From Streptosporangium sp. NBC_01755 (GTDB taxonomy: Bacteria > Actinomycetota > Actinomycetes > Streptosporangiales > Streptosporangiaceae), in contig NZ_CP109131.1 in the NCBI RefSeq assembly GCF_035917995.1, positions 5,890,001 through 5,954,000 of the forward strand: DNA of 64,000 nt, given 5' to 3'. The number at the start of each line of letters is the position of its first letter. Position 1 is the first letter of the stretch. The notes beneath the pieces were generated by a model. It saw only the letters and a list, made by a program, of their open reading frames with translations. It made no database searches and was not told the origin of the DNA. A program made the position numbers and the translations under genes. Positions 1-7,811 of the stretch are shown in pieces.

Positions 1-1
1 C

Positions 2-1369
2 ACCAGCAGCATCAAGTCCTTCATCGGCCACACCCTGGGCGCGGCCGGCGCGGTCGAGGCGGTCGCCGGCGTGCTGGCACTCCAGCACGGCATGGCGCCG
101 CCGACCATCGGCTTCGACACCGAGGTCACGACGGACCTGGACTTCGTGCCCAACGTGGCCAGGCAGCTGCCGATCGAGACCGTGGTCTCCAACAACTACG
201 CCTTCGGCGGCAACAACGTCGCGCTCGCGCTGACCGTCCCGGGTGGCGAGCGCGAGTACGAGGAGTTCCCCGACCGGCCGGTCGTGATCAGCGGGCTGGG
301 CCCGGTCAGCGGGCTGGGCACCGGGATCGCCGAACTGGCCGAGGCCATCGCGGAAGGCCGCCAGGCCGCCGGCCGGGCGCCCTCGCTGGAGGGGCGGACG
401 TTCGCGCCCCGCTCGCTCTGGCGGCACATGAACCACCTGTCCAGGATGGCGATCGCGGCCTCCCGGCTGGCCTGGGAGGACGCCGGGATCAAGCTGCCCA
501 GGGCGGCGCTGGACAACGTCGGGCTGATCTTCGCGACCGCGGCGGGCTCGGTGGAGAGCACCGGCGGATTCGACGAGAGCGTCGCGGTCGACCCGAACAA
601 GCCGGCCGTGCTGAGCTTCTCCAACGTCGTGCTGAACGCCACCGGCGGCGCGGTCTGCCAGACCCTGGGACTGCGCGGCCCGACCACCACGATCTGCAAC
701 GGCGAGGCCTCGGCCTCGATCGCGCTGGACTGCGCGGTCGAGATGATCAAGGCCGGCAAGGCGGACGTGGTGCTGGTGGTGGCGGCGGACGAGACGACGG
801 CGACGGCCGCCGGGGACGCCGGAGACACGGTGGTCACCCCCTACGACCGGGAGCGCACGGGGTCCGTTCCCGGATCCGCGGCCGTGGCCGTCCTGGTGGA
901 GTCGGCCGAGCACTGCGCCGCACGCGGGGGACGCGGGTACGCGCGAATCCTGGGCAGCGGCCACGCCGGCACCGGGGAGCAGGGCGAGCGGGAGTCGATC
1001 AGGCGCAGCCTGGCGGGTGTGCCCGCGGAGCGGGTCGGTCTGGTCGTCGGCGCGGGCACCGGTGGCCGGTACGACGCCGACGAGGCGTCGGTCCTGCTCG
1101 AACTGGTGCCGGACGGCCTGCTCACCACCTCGGTCGGGCAGACCGGTGACTGCCAGGCGGCGTCGGGCGCGATGAACCTCGCCGTGGCGGCCCTGGCGAT
1201 CCGCGACGGGATCGCCCCCGCGCTGCACGGCCTTGAGCGGCCGTACGCGGGCGGGGTGGAGTCCTACGTCAGGAAGCCGCACCTGTCGGAACCGGTCGGT
1301 CAAGCGCTGGTGCTGACCGCGGCGGCCGACTCGGTGCGCGGAGCCGTCCTGCTGGGGGCGATGACATGA
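2..1369 (+). CDS. Ketosynthase C-terminus fused to a degenerate second ketosynthase (5' partial)
   Basis: The open frame enters from the left edge. The first ~75 residues are the end of a FabF/KS fold, with the second catalytic His context (KSFIGHTLGAAGAVEA) and the closing NNYAFGGNN motif. After a short linker a whole second KS-like fold begins (PVVISGLGPVSG). In this second copy a Cys sits in GPTTTICNGEAS at the nucleophile region, but the HGTGT motif reads GAGTGG and the K..GH motif reads SVGQTGDCQ, so both catalytic His residues look lost. This resembles the KS/chain-length-factor pairing of type II polyketide synthases, here in one polypeptide. It overlaps the next gene by 4 bases (ATGA). 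The KS family call is strong. The CLF-like role is inference. Confidence 0.85.
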   Translation, partial: TSSIKSFIGHTLGAAGAVEAVAGVLALQHGMAPPTIGFDTEVTTDLDFVPNVARQLPIETVVSNNYAFGGNNVALALTVPGGEREYEEFPDRPVVISGLGPVSGLGTGIAELAEAIAEGRQAAGRAPSLEGRTFAPRSLWRHMNHLSRMAIAASRLAWEDAGIKLPRAALDNVGLIFATAAGSVESTGGFDESVAVDPNKPAVLSFSNVVLNATGGAVCQTLGLRGPTTTICNGEASASIALDCAVEMIKAGKADVVLVVAADETTATAAGDAGDTVVTPYDRERTGSVPGSAAVAVLVESAEHCAARGGRGYARILGSGHAGTGEQGERESIRRSLAGVPAERVGLVVGAGTGGRYDADEASVLLELVPDGLLTTSVGQTGDCQAASGAMNLAVAALAIRDGIAPALHGLERPYAGGVESYVRKPHLSEPVGQALVLTAAADSVRGAVLLGAMT

Positions 1370-2109
1370 GACCGGACCAGGAGGCCGGCACGCCGTTCGA
1401 CGTCCTGGAGACCGATCGGCTGCTGACCACCACCCGGTCCGTCCGGCGGCGGCTCGACCTTGACCGGCCGGTGCCGCGCGAGGTGGTGGAGGAGGCCCTG
1501 GAGGTCGCCGTCCAAGCCCCGACCGCCAACAACCAGCAGCACTGGCGCTGGCTGGTGGTCACCGAGCCCGCCATCAAGGAGAAGCTCGCCGAGATGATGC
1601 GGGTCTCCTGGAACTTCCACCGCAACGACGTATGGACCAGTGCCGGCCGCAGAAGGAACAGCGAGGCGGCGCGGCGGAACAACGCCTCGGTGACCGCGCT
1701 GGCCGAGGGGATCGCCAGGGTGCCCGTCCTGGTCATCCCCTGCGTGCTCGGCCGGCCGCCGGACATCGCCGCCATCGACGCCGAGTGGGAGCGGCGGGTG
1801 GCGGCCAAGCCCGCGGACGACGGCGGGTACGACGTCCGCCTCGGCGCCATGCGGGCGAGCACCTTCTACGGCTCGATCTTCCCGGCGATCTGGTCCTTCC
1901 AGCTGGCACTGCGCAGCCGGGGCCTTGGCAGCACGATCACCTGCATGCACGTGCCGTTCGAGCGGCAGGTGGGCGAACTGCTCAACATCCCGTCCGGGGT
2001 CACCCAGGTGTGCATGGTGCCGGTCGCCTACACGATCGGTACCGACTTCCGACCGGCGAAGCGGTACCGAGCCAGAGAACGTACGTATTGGGAGGGGTGG
2101 CAGGCATGA
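1366..2109 (+). CDS. Nitroreductase-family FMN oxidoreductase
   Basis: This 247-residue protein has a typical nitroreductase start: TTTRSVRRRLDL for FMN phosphate binding, then EALEVAVQAPTANNQQHW. Near the end GLGSTIT and the LLNIPSGV motif complete the fold. Family members are usually FMN dimers that reduce nitro, quinone or enone groups, and in biosynthetic clusters they often act as tailoring (de)hydrogenases. The start ATG overlaps the ketosynthase stop, and its own end overlaps the FAD enzyme, so it is translationally coupled. The substrate is unknown. Confidence 0.85.
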   Translation: MRPDQEAGTPFDVLETDRLLTTTRSVRRRLDLDRPVPREVVEEALEVAVQAPTANNQQHWRWLVVTEPAIKEKLAEMMRVSWNFHRNDVWTSAGRRRNSEAARRNNASVTALAEGIARVPVLVIPCVLGRPPDIAAIDAEWERRVAAKPADDGGYDVRLGAMRASTFYGSIFPAIWSFQLALRSRGLGSTITCMHVPFERQVGELLNIPSGVTQVCMVPVAYTIGTDFRPAKRYRARERTYWEGWQA

Positions 2110-3347
2110 CCGTTGAGTACGCCGACGTCGTTGTCGTCGGTGGCGGAATCGCGGGCGCGTCCGCGGCCAGCAAGCTGGCCGCGGGTGGCCTGTCGGTCGT
2201 CTTGCTGGAGAAGCAGAAGGTCTACCAGGACCTGGTGCGCGGCGAGTGGCTGGCGCCCTGGGGCGTCAGGGAGGCCCAGCTGCTCGGTGTCGCCGACTGC
2301 TTCGCGGCGGGCGGCGCCTGGGAGATCCGCGAGTGGATGACCTGGGACGAGGCCGTGCCCGCGGACGAGGTCGAGGCCGTCGACATGACCAGGTCGATGC
2401 CCGAGATCGGCGGCCCGCAGTCGTTCCCGCACCACACGGTGTGCGAGCTGATGGCGGCGCAGGCGGCGGACCACGGCGCCAGGCTGGTGATGGACGCGGG
2501 CCGGATCAAGGTCACCCCCGGCGCGGAGCCGAGGGTCACCTACTGGGGCGACGGCACCGAGCACGAGATCAGGACCAGGATGGTGCTCGGCGCCACCGGG
2601 CGGGTCGGCATCGTCGGCCGGCAGATCGGTGTCTCGATGAGCGGCTCCGTGCACCACTGGGGCGGCGGCATGACGGTCGAGGGACTGGACGACTGGCCCT
2701 CCGACGTGCAGGCGATGGGCACCGAGGGCGATGTCATGTTCATGGTGTTCCCGCAGGGCTTCGGCCGGGCGCGGCTCTATCTCAACCTCGCGACCGGCAT
2801 CCGGCACCGCTACCGCGGGCCCGACGCGGTGCGGAACTTCCTGAACGCCTTCGAGCTCAACTGCCTGCCCGACCGGGGCAAGATGGTGACCCAGGCGATC
2901 CCCGCGGGGCCGCTGGCGATCTGGCCGTCGATGACGCTCATCCCCGACGGGCCGCCGCTGACCGAGGGCGTCGTGCTGATCGGCGACGAGGCGGGAAACG
3001 GCGACACCGTGCTGGGCACCGGCCTGTCGTGCAGCATGCGCGACGCCAGGACCGTCGCCGACATCCTGCTGCAGAACGACGACTGGTCGGTGGGCGCCTT
3101 CGACCCCTACCTGAAGGAGCGCAACGCGCGGATGGAGCGCCTGAACTTCGGCGCGGCCATCATCGGCAAGCTGTACGCGGAGTTCGGGCCCGAGGCCACC
3201 GAGCGGCGCAGGCGCGCCCGCCGGTTGATGTCGCAGAACATCGCACTGCAGGTGACGGGGCTGTTGAACATGGTGCCCCCGGAGGATGTGCCGGAGTTCG
3301 GCTTCAGTGAGTTCTTCGCCGAACGGCTGTTTAGGGAGACCGCATGA
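2106..3347 (+). CDS. FAD-dependent oxidoreductase / monooxygenase
   Basis: Starts at the ATG overlapping the nitroreductase stop and encodes 413 residues. The N-terminus has a Rossmann dinucleotide motif (VVVVGGGIAGASAASKL) ending in an acidic residue (LLEKQ). About residue 290 there is the second FAD motif, VLIGDEAGNGDTVLGTG. This layout is that of the PHBH / geranylgeranyl-reductase / halogenase-like superfamily. No tryptophan-halogenase WxWxIP motif is visible, so halogenation is not supported. It probably oxidises or reduces a cluster intermediate. The in-frame extension upstream of 2106 lies inside the nitroreductase gene and is not used. Confidence 0.8.
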   Translation: MTVEYADVVVVGGGIAGASAASKLAAGGLSVVLLEKQKVYQDLVRGEWLAPWGVREAQLLGVADCFAAGGAWEIREWMTWDEAVPADEVEAVDMTRSMPEIGGPQSFPHHTVCELMAAQAADHGARLVMDAGRIKVTPGAEPRVTYWGDGTEHEIRTRMVLGATGRVGIVGRQIGVSMSGSVHHWGGGMTVEGLDDWPSDVQAMGTEGDVMFMVFPQGFGRARLYLNLATGIRHRYRGPDAVRNFLNAFELNCLPDRGKMVTQAIPAGPLAIWPSMTLIPDGPPLTEGVVLIGDEAGNGDTVLGTGLSCSMRDARTVADILLQNDDWSVGAFDPYLKERNARMERLNFGAAIIGKLYAEFGPEATERRRRARRLMSQNIALQVTGLLNMVPPEDVPEFGFSEFFAERLFRETA

Positions 3348-4225
3348 GCATGGAATCGTTGGTCAACAGGACGCTGCACGTCAACGGCGTCGACATCGCG
3401 TTCGCCGACCAGGGCGAGGGCGATCCGGTGGTCCTGCTGCACGGATTCCCGGACTCCTCCTACCTGTGGCGCCACCAGATCCCGGCGCTGGTCGAGGCGG
3501 GCTTCCGGGTCATCGCACCGGACCTGAGAGGGTTCGGCGAGTCCGGCAAGCCGCAGGAGGTCGAAGCCTACGACATGCAGACGATCGTCAACGACGTCGT
3601 CGAGCTGACCCTGGCACTGGGCATCCGCAAGGCGCACCTGGTCGGCCACGACTGGGGCGCGGCCATCGCGTGGATGTACTCGTTCCTGATGCCCCGCAGG
3701 GTCGACCACCTGGCCGTGCTGTCGGTCGGCCACCCGGGGGTGTTCTCCACCCCGACGCTGGAGCAGCGGGCGGCCTCCTGGTACATGCTCTTCTACCAGT
3801 TCCCCGGGGTGAGCGAGGCGCTGCTGCGCCGCAACGGGTGGCGGCTGTTCAAGCAGATCATGGGCCGCGACGGCGACCACACCCGCTACCTGCGCGACCT
3901 CGCCCGCCCGGGTGCGCTGACCGCCGGCCTGAACTGGTACCGGGCCAACCGCTCACCGGAGTCCGAACTCCGCCCCGAGCGGCCCTTCCCGCCGGTGCTC
4001 GCCCCCACGCTGGGCATCTGGTCGGCCGGTGACAAGGCCATGATGGAGGAGGGCATGACCGGCTCCGCCAAGTACGTCAAGGGCCCCTGGCGCTACGAGC
4101 GGATCGAGGACGCCGGCCACTGGATCCCCCTCGACGCCCCCGAGCAGGTCAACAAGCTGCTGATCGGCTTCCTGGGCACCGAGAAGCCGGCCGAGGCGGC
4201 CAACCGCCGCAGGCGGCGGCTCTAG
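3344..4225 (+). CDS. Alpha/beta hydrolase, epoxide hydrolase-like
   Basis: 293 residues of a classic alpha/beta hydrolase. The oxyanion region reads HGFPDSSYLWRHQ, the nucleophile elbow GHDWGAAIAW carries Asp, and the catalytic His is in AGHWIPLDAPEQV near residue 270. An Asp nucleophile in GHDWG is characteristic of epoxide hydrolases and haloalkane dehalogenases rather than of serine esterases. The start overlaps the FAD gene's stop (ATGA). Epoxide opening after the preceding flavoenzyme is a sensible but untested pairing. The last residues are an Arg-rich tail. Confidence 0.82.
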   Translation: MSMESLVNRTLHVNGVDIAFADQGEGDPVVLLHGFPDSSYLWRHQIPALVEAGFRVIAPDLRGFGESGKPQEVEAYDMQTIVNDVVELTLALGIRKAHLVGHDWGAAIAWMYSFLMPRRVDHLAVLSVGHPGVFSTPTLEQRAASWYMLFYQFPGVSEALLRRNGWRLFKQIMGRDGDHTRYLRDLARPGALTAGLNWYRANRSPESELRPERPFPPVLAPTLGIWSAGDKAMMEEGMTGSAKYVKGPWRYERIEDAGHWIPLDAPEQVNKLLIGFLGTEKPAEAANRRRRRL

Positions 4226-4252
4226 CCGAGTGAGTCGGAGAAGGGGGATCTC

Positions 4253-5158
4253 ATGCTCGGGTTCCTGTTTCCCGGACAGGGCACGGTCCGCGTCGGCATG
4301 GGCGCCTGGCTGCGCCGCAAGCCGGTGGCCGCGGAGGTGTTCGCCCAGGCGGACGAGTCGCTTGAGCAGCCGATCTCACCGCTCTGCGCCAAGGGACCGC
4401 TGGACCGCCTGGTCGCCACCGAGCACGCCCAGCCGGCGGTGACCGTGTGCAACCTGGCGGCGCTGGCCGTGCTGCGCGCCGACGGGCACGAACCCGGCCT
4501 GGTCGCGGGGCACAGCGTCGGCGAGCTCAGCGCGCTGTACGCGGCCGGCGTGCTCGACCTGGCGGGCACGCTCCGGCTGGTGGAGATCCGTTCCCGGTTG
4601 ATGGCCGAGGTCGGGGTGACGGGCGGGATGAGCGCGGTCATGGGGCTGGCGGTCGAGGAGGTCGAGGCGCTGGCAGCCGAGGCGGCCACCGCGGACGAGC
4701 CGCTCGTCGTGGGACTGGAGAACGCGCCGGGCCACGTGGTGGTCTCCGGTGCCCTGCCCGCGATCGAGCGGCTGGGCAAGCTGGCGAGCGGCGCCCGCAA
4801 GATCGTGCCGCTCCAGGTCGGCAACGCCTTCCACTCCCCGCTGATGGCCCCGGCCGTACCCGGCTGGCGGGAGGCGGTGCGCGCCGCGCCGATGGCGCCT
4901 CCCCGCGTCCCACTCGTCCCCAACGTCACCGCCGAACCCACGATGGACCTGGACCTGATCAGGGAGGCGCTGATCACCCAGCTCACCGAGCGGGTGCGGT
5001 GGACCGAGACCGTGCGGAGGACCACCACGACCACCCTCTGCGTCGAGGTGGGCGACAGCAAGGTGCTCACCGGGCTGTCCCGCGGCGTCGGCGCCCGCTG
5101 CCTGAGCATGACCGACCCCGGAACGCCGCGCCGGCTGGCCCAGGAGCGGGGCGCGTGA
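4253..5158 (+). CDS. Malonyl-CoA:ACP transacylase (FabD-like)
   Basis: 301 residues, the usual FabD length. It begins LGFLFPGQGTVRVGMG (the FPGQG motif), has the nucleophile in GHSVGELSALY at about residue 83, and the catalytic His in NAFHSPLM at about residue 195. It would load malonyl (or a related extender) onto an acyl carrier protein for the ketosynthase pair. A dedicated MAT inside the operon, plus carrier-protein-modifying homologues, supports a discrete (type II-like) synthase. It ends with a GTGA overlap onto the next gene. Confidence 0.9.
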   Translation: MLGFLFPGQGTVRVGMGAWLRRKPVAAEVFAQADESLEQPISPLCAKGPLDRLVATEHAQPAVTVCNLAALAVLRADGHEPGLVAGHSVGELSALYAAGVLDLAGTLRLVEIRSRLMAEVGVTGGMSAVMGLAVEEVEALAAEAATADEPLVVGLENAPGHVVVSGALPAIERLGKLASGARKIVPLQVGNAFHSPLMAPAVPGWREAVRAAPMAPPRVPLVPNVTAEPTMDLDLIREALITQLTERVRWTETVRRTTTTTLCVEVGDSKVLTGLSRGVGARCLSMTDPGTPRRLAQERGA

Positions 5159-5586
5159 GCCGGTGGGGCTGCGCCATGGTCACCTTCGCCGGACTCTCCC
5201 GGCCGAAGGAACTCCTCGGCGAGATGCGGCTGGAGGAGGTCTACACCCGCGGCGAGCGGCTCCGGTCGGGGACCGGCCGCACCCTCCAGCACTGGGCGGG
5301 GCGCCTCGCCGCCAAGCGGGCGGTGCTGCGCCTGCTGGACGTCGCGGAGACCGCCGAGCATCTCGGCCAGGCGGAGGTGCTGCCCCGGCCCACCCCGATG
5401 TGCTCCCGGAGTGCCGTCTGCCTGCACGGGCACCCGCCCGCCGTACGGCTGAGCGGTGCCCTCGCCGACGCGGCGGGGGACAGGGAGCGGATCCGGATAT
5501 CCATCAGTCACACCGCCGCCCACGCGCTGGCGGTCGCGCTGATCTCGGCGCGGCTCCCCGAAGACGACCACCTCGATGGGGTTTGA
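5155..5586 (+). CDS. Degenerate AcpS-like phosphopantetheinyl transferase homologue
   Basis: 143 residues starting at a GTG that overlaps the MAT stop. The middle segment HWAGRLAAKRAVLRLL and the C-terminal ISISHTAAHALAVAL align with holo-ACP synthases. The Mg-binding Glu expected in the AAKE motif is Arg here (AAKR), and the N-terminal GxDxV strand with its Asp is replaced by WGCAMVTFAG. The protein therefore keeps the SxSH end but lacks two metal ligands. It may be an inactive or heteromeric partner of the AcpS-like protein at 7299-7811, which shows the reverse pattern. Family assignment is moderate. Confidence 0.65.
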   Translation: MSRWGCAMVTFAGLSRPKELLGEMRLEEVYTRGERLRSGTGRTLQHWAGRLAAKRAVLRLLDVAETAEHLGQAEVLPRPTPMCSRSAVCLHGHPPAVRLSGALADAAGDRERIRISISHTAAHALAVALISARLPEDDHLDGV

Positions 5587-5588
5587 CG

Positions 5589-6461
5589 ATGGGTTTGACG
5601 ATGAGGCCTGACATGGACATGCGACAGATCGCGGAAAGCCACCTGAAGGCCTGGCAGAGCGGGGACGCCGAGGCCGTGGCCGCGTCGGTGGACGCCTTCG
5701 ACGATCCGGACACGGCGGGCCCGCTGAGCGGGGACGCGCTGGCCGCCCACGCCGGCGAGGTGCTGGCCCGGTTCGGCAACCTGCGGTTTCACATCGAGCA
5801 CCTGGCCGTCACCGAGGAGACGGCCGTGCTCTCCTGGACGCTGGAGGCCGACCACCGTGCCCCCTACCTGGCCATGCCCGCCGTCGGCCGATCCGTCCGC
5901 GTCACCGGGACCGACCTGCTGGTCAGGGATGGTGAGACCGTGCGCGTCCAGCGGTGCTTCGACCGGCTGGCCGTCGCCGCCGCGCTGGGATTCGAGGCGA
6001 GGTTCGTGCCCGAGGCCGACGAGGACCGGCAGTTCGGGGTGAGCTCGCGGACCACCCTGGGGCGTACCGCACGCCCCGGCGCCCTGGCACTGACCTGGCT
6101 GGAGATCGACGACGGCGCGCAGGCGGCCGAGGCCGACCTGCTCAGCGCGGAGGTCGTCAAGGCGTTGCGCGCCTCGAAGGGATTCCTCGGCGCCTCGACC
6201 TTCGACATCGGCAGGCGCAAGTTCACCCTGAGCGCCTTCGACCGCCCGGAGTCCGTCCGCGCCGTGCACGGCAGGCCCCACCAGCGGGCGATGCGGCGCT
6301 TCTTCAAGGGCGGGCTGTGCACCCGGGTGCTCACCAGCATCTGGCTGCCGGCCGCCGTCCGCGAATACGCTCGCTGTCCCGACTGCGAGACCGTCTTCTC
6401 CACGGACGAGGGCGCGGCCTGCGGATGCGGCTGGGTACCCGAGCGCGAATCCCTATTGTGA
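5589..6461 (+). CDS. NTF2/SnoaL-like + ABM-like domain protein with C-terminal zinc ribbon
   Basis: About 290 residues. The N-terminal 120 (ESHLKAWQSGDAEAVAASV onward) resemble SnoaL/NTF2-like folds, which often serve as cyclases or isomerases in polyketide clusters. The middle (VVKALRASKGFLGAS to FFKGGLCTR) resembles an antibiotic-monooxygenase/DUF3291-type fold. The end has a CPDC...CGCGW zinc ribbon. Start choice is uncertain: in-frame ATGs at 5589, 5601, 5613 and 5619 follow a small duplicated GGTTTGACGAT(G) motif. The three-part layout is not one I recognise as a named family. Confidence 0.6.
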   Translation: MGLTMRPDMDMRQIAESHLKAWQSGDAEAVAASVDAFDDPDTAGPLSGDALAAHAGEVLARFGNLRFHIEHLAVTEETAVLSWTLEADHRAPYLAMPAVGRSVRVTGTDLLVRDGETVRVQRCFDRLAVAAALGFEARFVPEADEDRQFGVSSRTTLGRTARPGALALTWLEIDDGAQAAEADLLSAEVVKALRASKGFLGASTFDIGRRKFTLSAFDRPESVRAVHGRPHQRAMRRFFKGGLCTRVLTSIWLPAAVREYARCPDCETVFSTDEGAACGCGWVPERESLL

Positions 6462-6474
6462 CTGGAGTTCTATC

Positions 6475-7302
6475 GTGTCCACCCCATCCTCTCCGGGCCC
6501 CTGGTCCCCCTTCACCGCCGAGCACCGGCTTGACGACGGCGACCGGCCAACGATCGTGTTCATGTCCGCCCTGTTCGCCGGAGGCTGGATCTGGGATCAT
6601 CCCTACCGGCGGCTGGAGAGCGCGGGCTGGCCGGTGCTGCGTACCAACGAGCCCATCTGCGCGCTCGACAGCAAGGTGGTCGGCTCGATCGAACGACTTG
6701 GGGACGTGCTGCTCGATGTCTGTGACGCCGTGGGGGTCAAGGACGTCATCATCTGCGCCAACTCCCTCGGCGGCCTGGTGGCGATCGACCTGGCGGGCCG
6801 CTTCCCCGAGCGGGTGCGCGGCATCGTGGTGAGCGGGGCCCCGGGGCTGACCCCCGACCCCGACGTCGGCCTGAGCTTCGACCGCAGGGCCAGCGTGCAA
6901 CCCGCGGGCGAGGAGTTCCGCGACCGCATGCTGGGCGCCCTGTTCCACGGCGAGCCGCTCTTCACCGAGGAGCAACTGGAGGACACCGCCACCCTGCTGC
7001 GGCACCCGCCCGCGATGGTGAGCATGGCCCGCAGCATCAAGGCCACCCGCGTCTACAAGGTGCTGCCGGCCATGGACAAGGTGACCTGCCCGTCGATGTA
7101 CGTGTGGGGGGAGTACGACCGGATGACCCCGGCCGGCGCCTGGGTGAGGGCCCTCGCCGACTACCCGCAGCACGAGATGGTGCTGGTCGGGGAGTGCGGG
7201 CACATCCCCATGGTCGAGCGCGCCGACGAGTACTCGGTCCACCTCGACCGCTTCCTGGCACCCTTCGACGCGGCGGCCGCAGCGGCCGGGGCGCCCGCGT
7301 GA
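6475..7302 (+). CDS. Alpha/beta hydrolase (serine type)
   Basis: 275 residues from a GTG start. The nucleophile elbow ANSLGGLVAIDLAG carries Ser, the acid lies in VWGEYDRMTPAG, and the catalytic His is in CGHIPMVERADEY. These features suggest an esterase, thioesterase or C-C hydrolase rather than the Asp-type hydrolase at 3344. In this operon it could release an acyl chain from its carrier or cleave an ester. It overlaps the next gene by GTGA at its stop. Confidence 0.8.
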   Translation: MSTPSSPGPWSPFTAEHRLDDGDRPTIVFMSALFAGGWIWDHPYRRLESAGWPVLRTNEPICALDSKVVGSIERLGDVLLDVCDAVGVKDVIICANSLGGLVAIDLAGRFPERVRGIVVSGAPGLTPDPDVGLSFDRRASVQPAGEEFRDRMLGALFHGEPLFTEEQLEDTATLLRHPPAMVSMARSIKATRVYKVLPAMDKVTCPSMYVWGEYDRMTPAGAWVRALADYPQHEMVLVGECGHIPMVERADEYSVHLDRFLAPFDAAAAAAGAPA

Positions 7303-7811
7303 CCCGTTCCGCGGTCCTGGTGGGCGTGGACATCGTGGAGGCGGACCGGATCGGCAGGACCGTCTCCGACGGCGGCGCCGCCTACGGCAGGCGGGTCACC
7401 ACACCCGCCGAGCGGGAACTGCACGCGGGCTCGCCCCTCGCGGACGCCGCCTCGTTCGCGGTCAAGGAGAGCTTCATCAAGGCGGTGGGCGGCAGGGCGG
7501 CCGGCTTCGACTGGCACGACTTCGAGGAGCGGGGCGAGGAGCAGCGGTGGGCCGCCCCGCTGCTGGCCGAGGCGGCGTCGGCCCTGGGCGCGTCCATCGA
7601 GCTGACGCTGACCACGGGCGCGTCCATCGAGCTGACGCTGACCACGGGCGCGTCGTACACCATCAGGGGCGCCAGCCGCCGCGCAGCCCTGGCCCGGCTG
7701 GCGCCGCAGGAGAACGACGCCCCGGTGGCCGGTGCGGCCCGGTGGGGCCTCGGCGCGGGACTGCTCGTCGCGCTGGCGATAGTGACCGTCGATTCCAAGG
7801 GAGCATTGTGA
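7299..7811 (+). CDS. AcpS-like holo-ACP synthase homologue with duplicated segment
   Basis: Starts at a GTG overlapping the hydrolase stop; 170 residues. VGVDIVEADRIGRT matches the Mg-binding N-terminal strand of AcpS, and SFAVKESFIKAVGG matches the FAxKEA..KA helix with its Glu. The C-terminal SxSH strand of the family is not visible; the corresponding place reads RWGLGAGLLVALAIV. Between them a 10-residue segment (GASIELTLTT) is perfectly duplicated. It shows the reverse pattern of intact and lost motifs to the AcpS homologue at 5155-5586. It may still transfer phosphopantetheine, alone or with that partner. Confidence 0.72.
   Translation: MTRSAVLVGVDIVEADRIGRTVSDGGAAYGRRVTTPAERELHAGSPLADAASFAVKESFIKAVGGRAAGFDWHDFEERGEEQRWAAPLLAEAASALGASIELTLTTGASIELTLTTGASYTIRGASRRAALARLAPQENDAPVAGAARWGLGAGLLVALAIVTVDSKGAL
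7587..7646 (+). repeat. Perfect 30-bp in-frame tandem duplication inside the AcpS-like gene
   Basis: Two identical 30-bp units encode GASIELTLTT twice, and a third partial unit (GGCGCGTC) follows. The duplication adds ten residues in a normally compact domain. Perfect identity suggests it is recent. Confidence 0.95.

Noticed and set aside
2028-2807. Long minus-strand frame opposite the FAD oxidoreductase
   Set aside because: It is a GC-bias shadow: His/Arg/Pro/Gly-rich translation with no recognisable motif, fully antisense to a clear enzyme gene.
2106-3347. FAD enzyme as a flavin-dependent halogenase
   Set aside because: No WxWxIP motif is visible, so only the wider FAD oxidoreductase family is supported.
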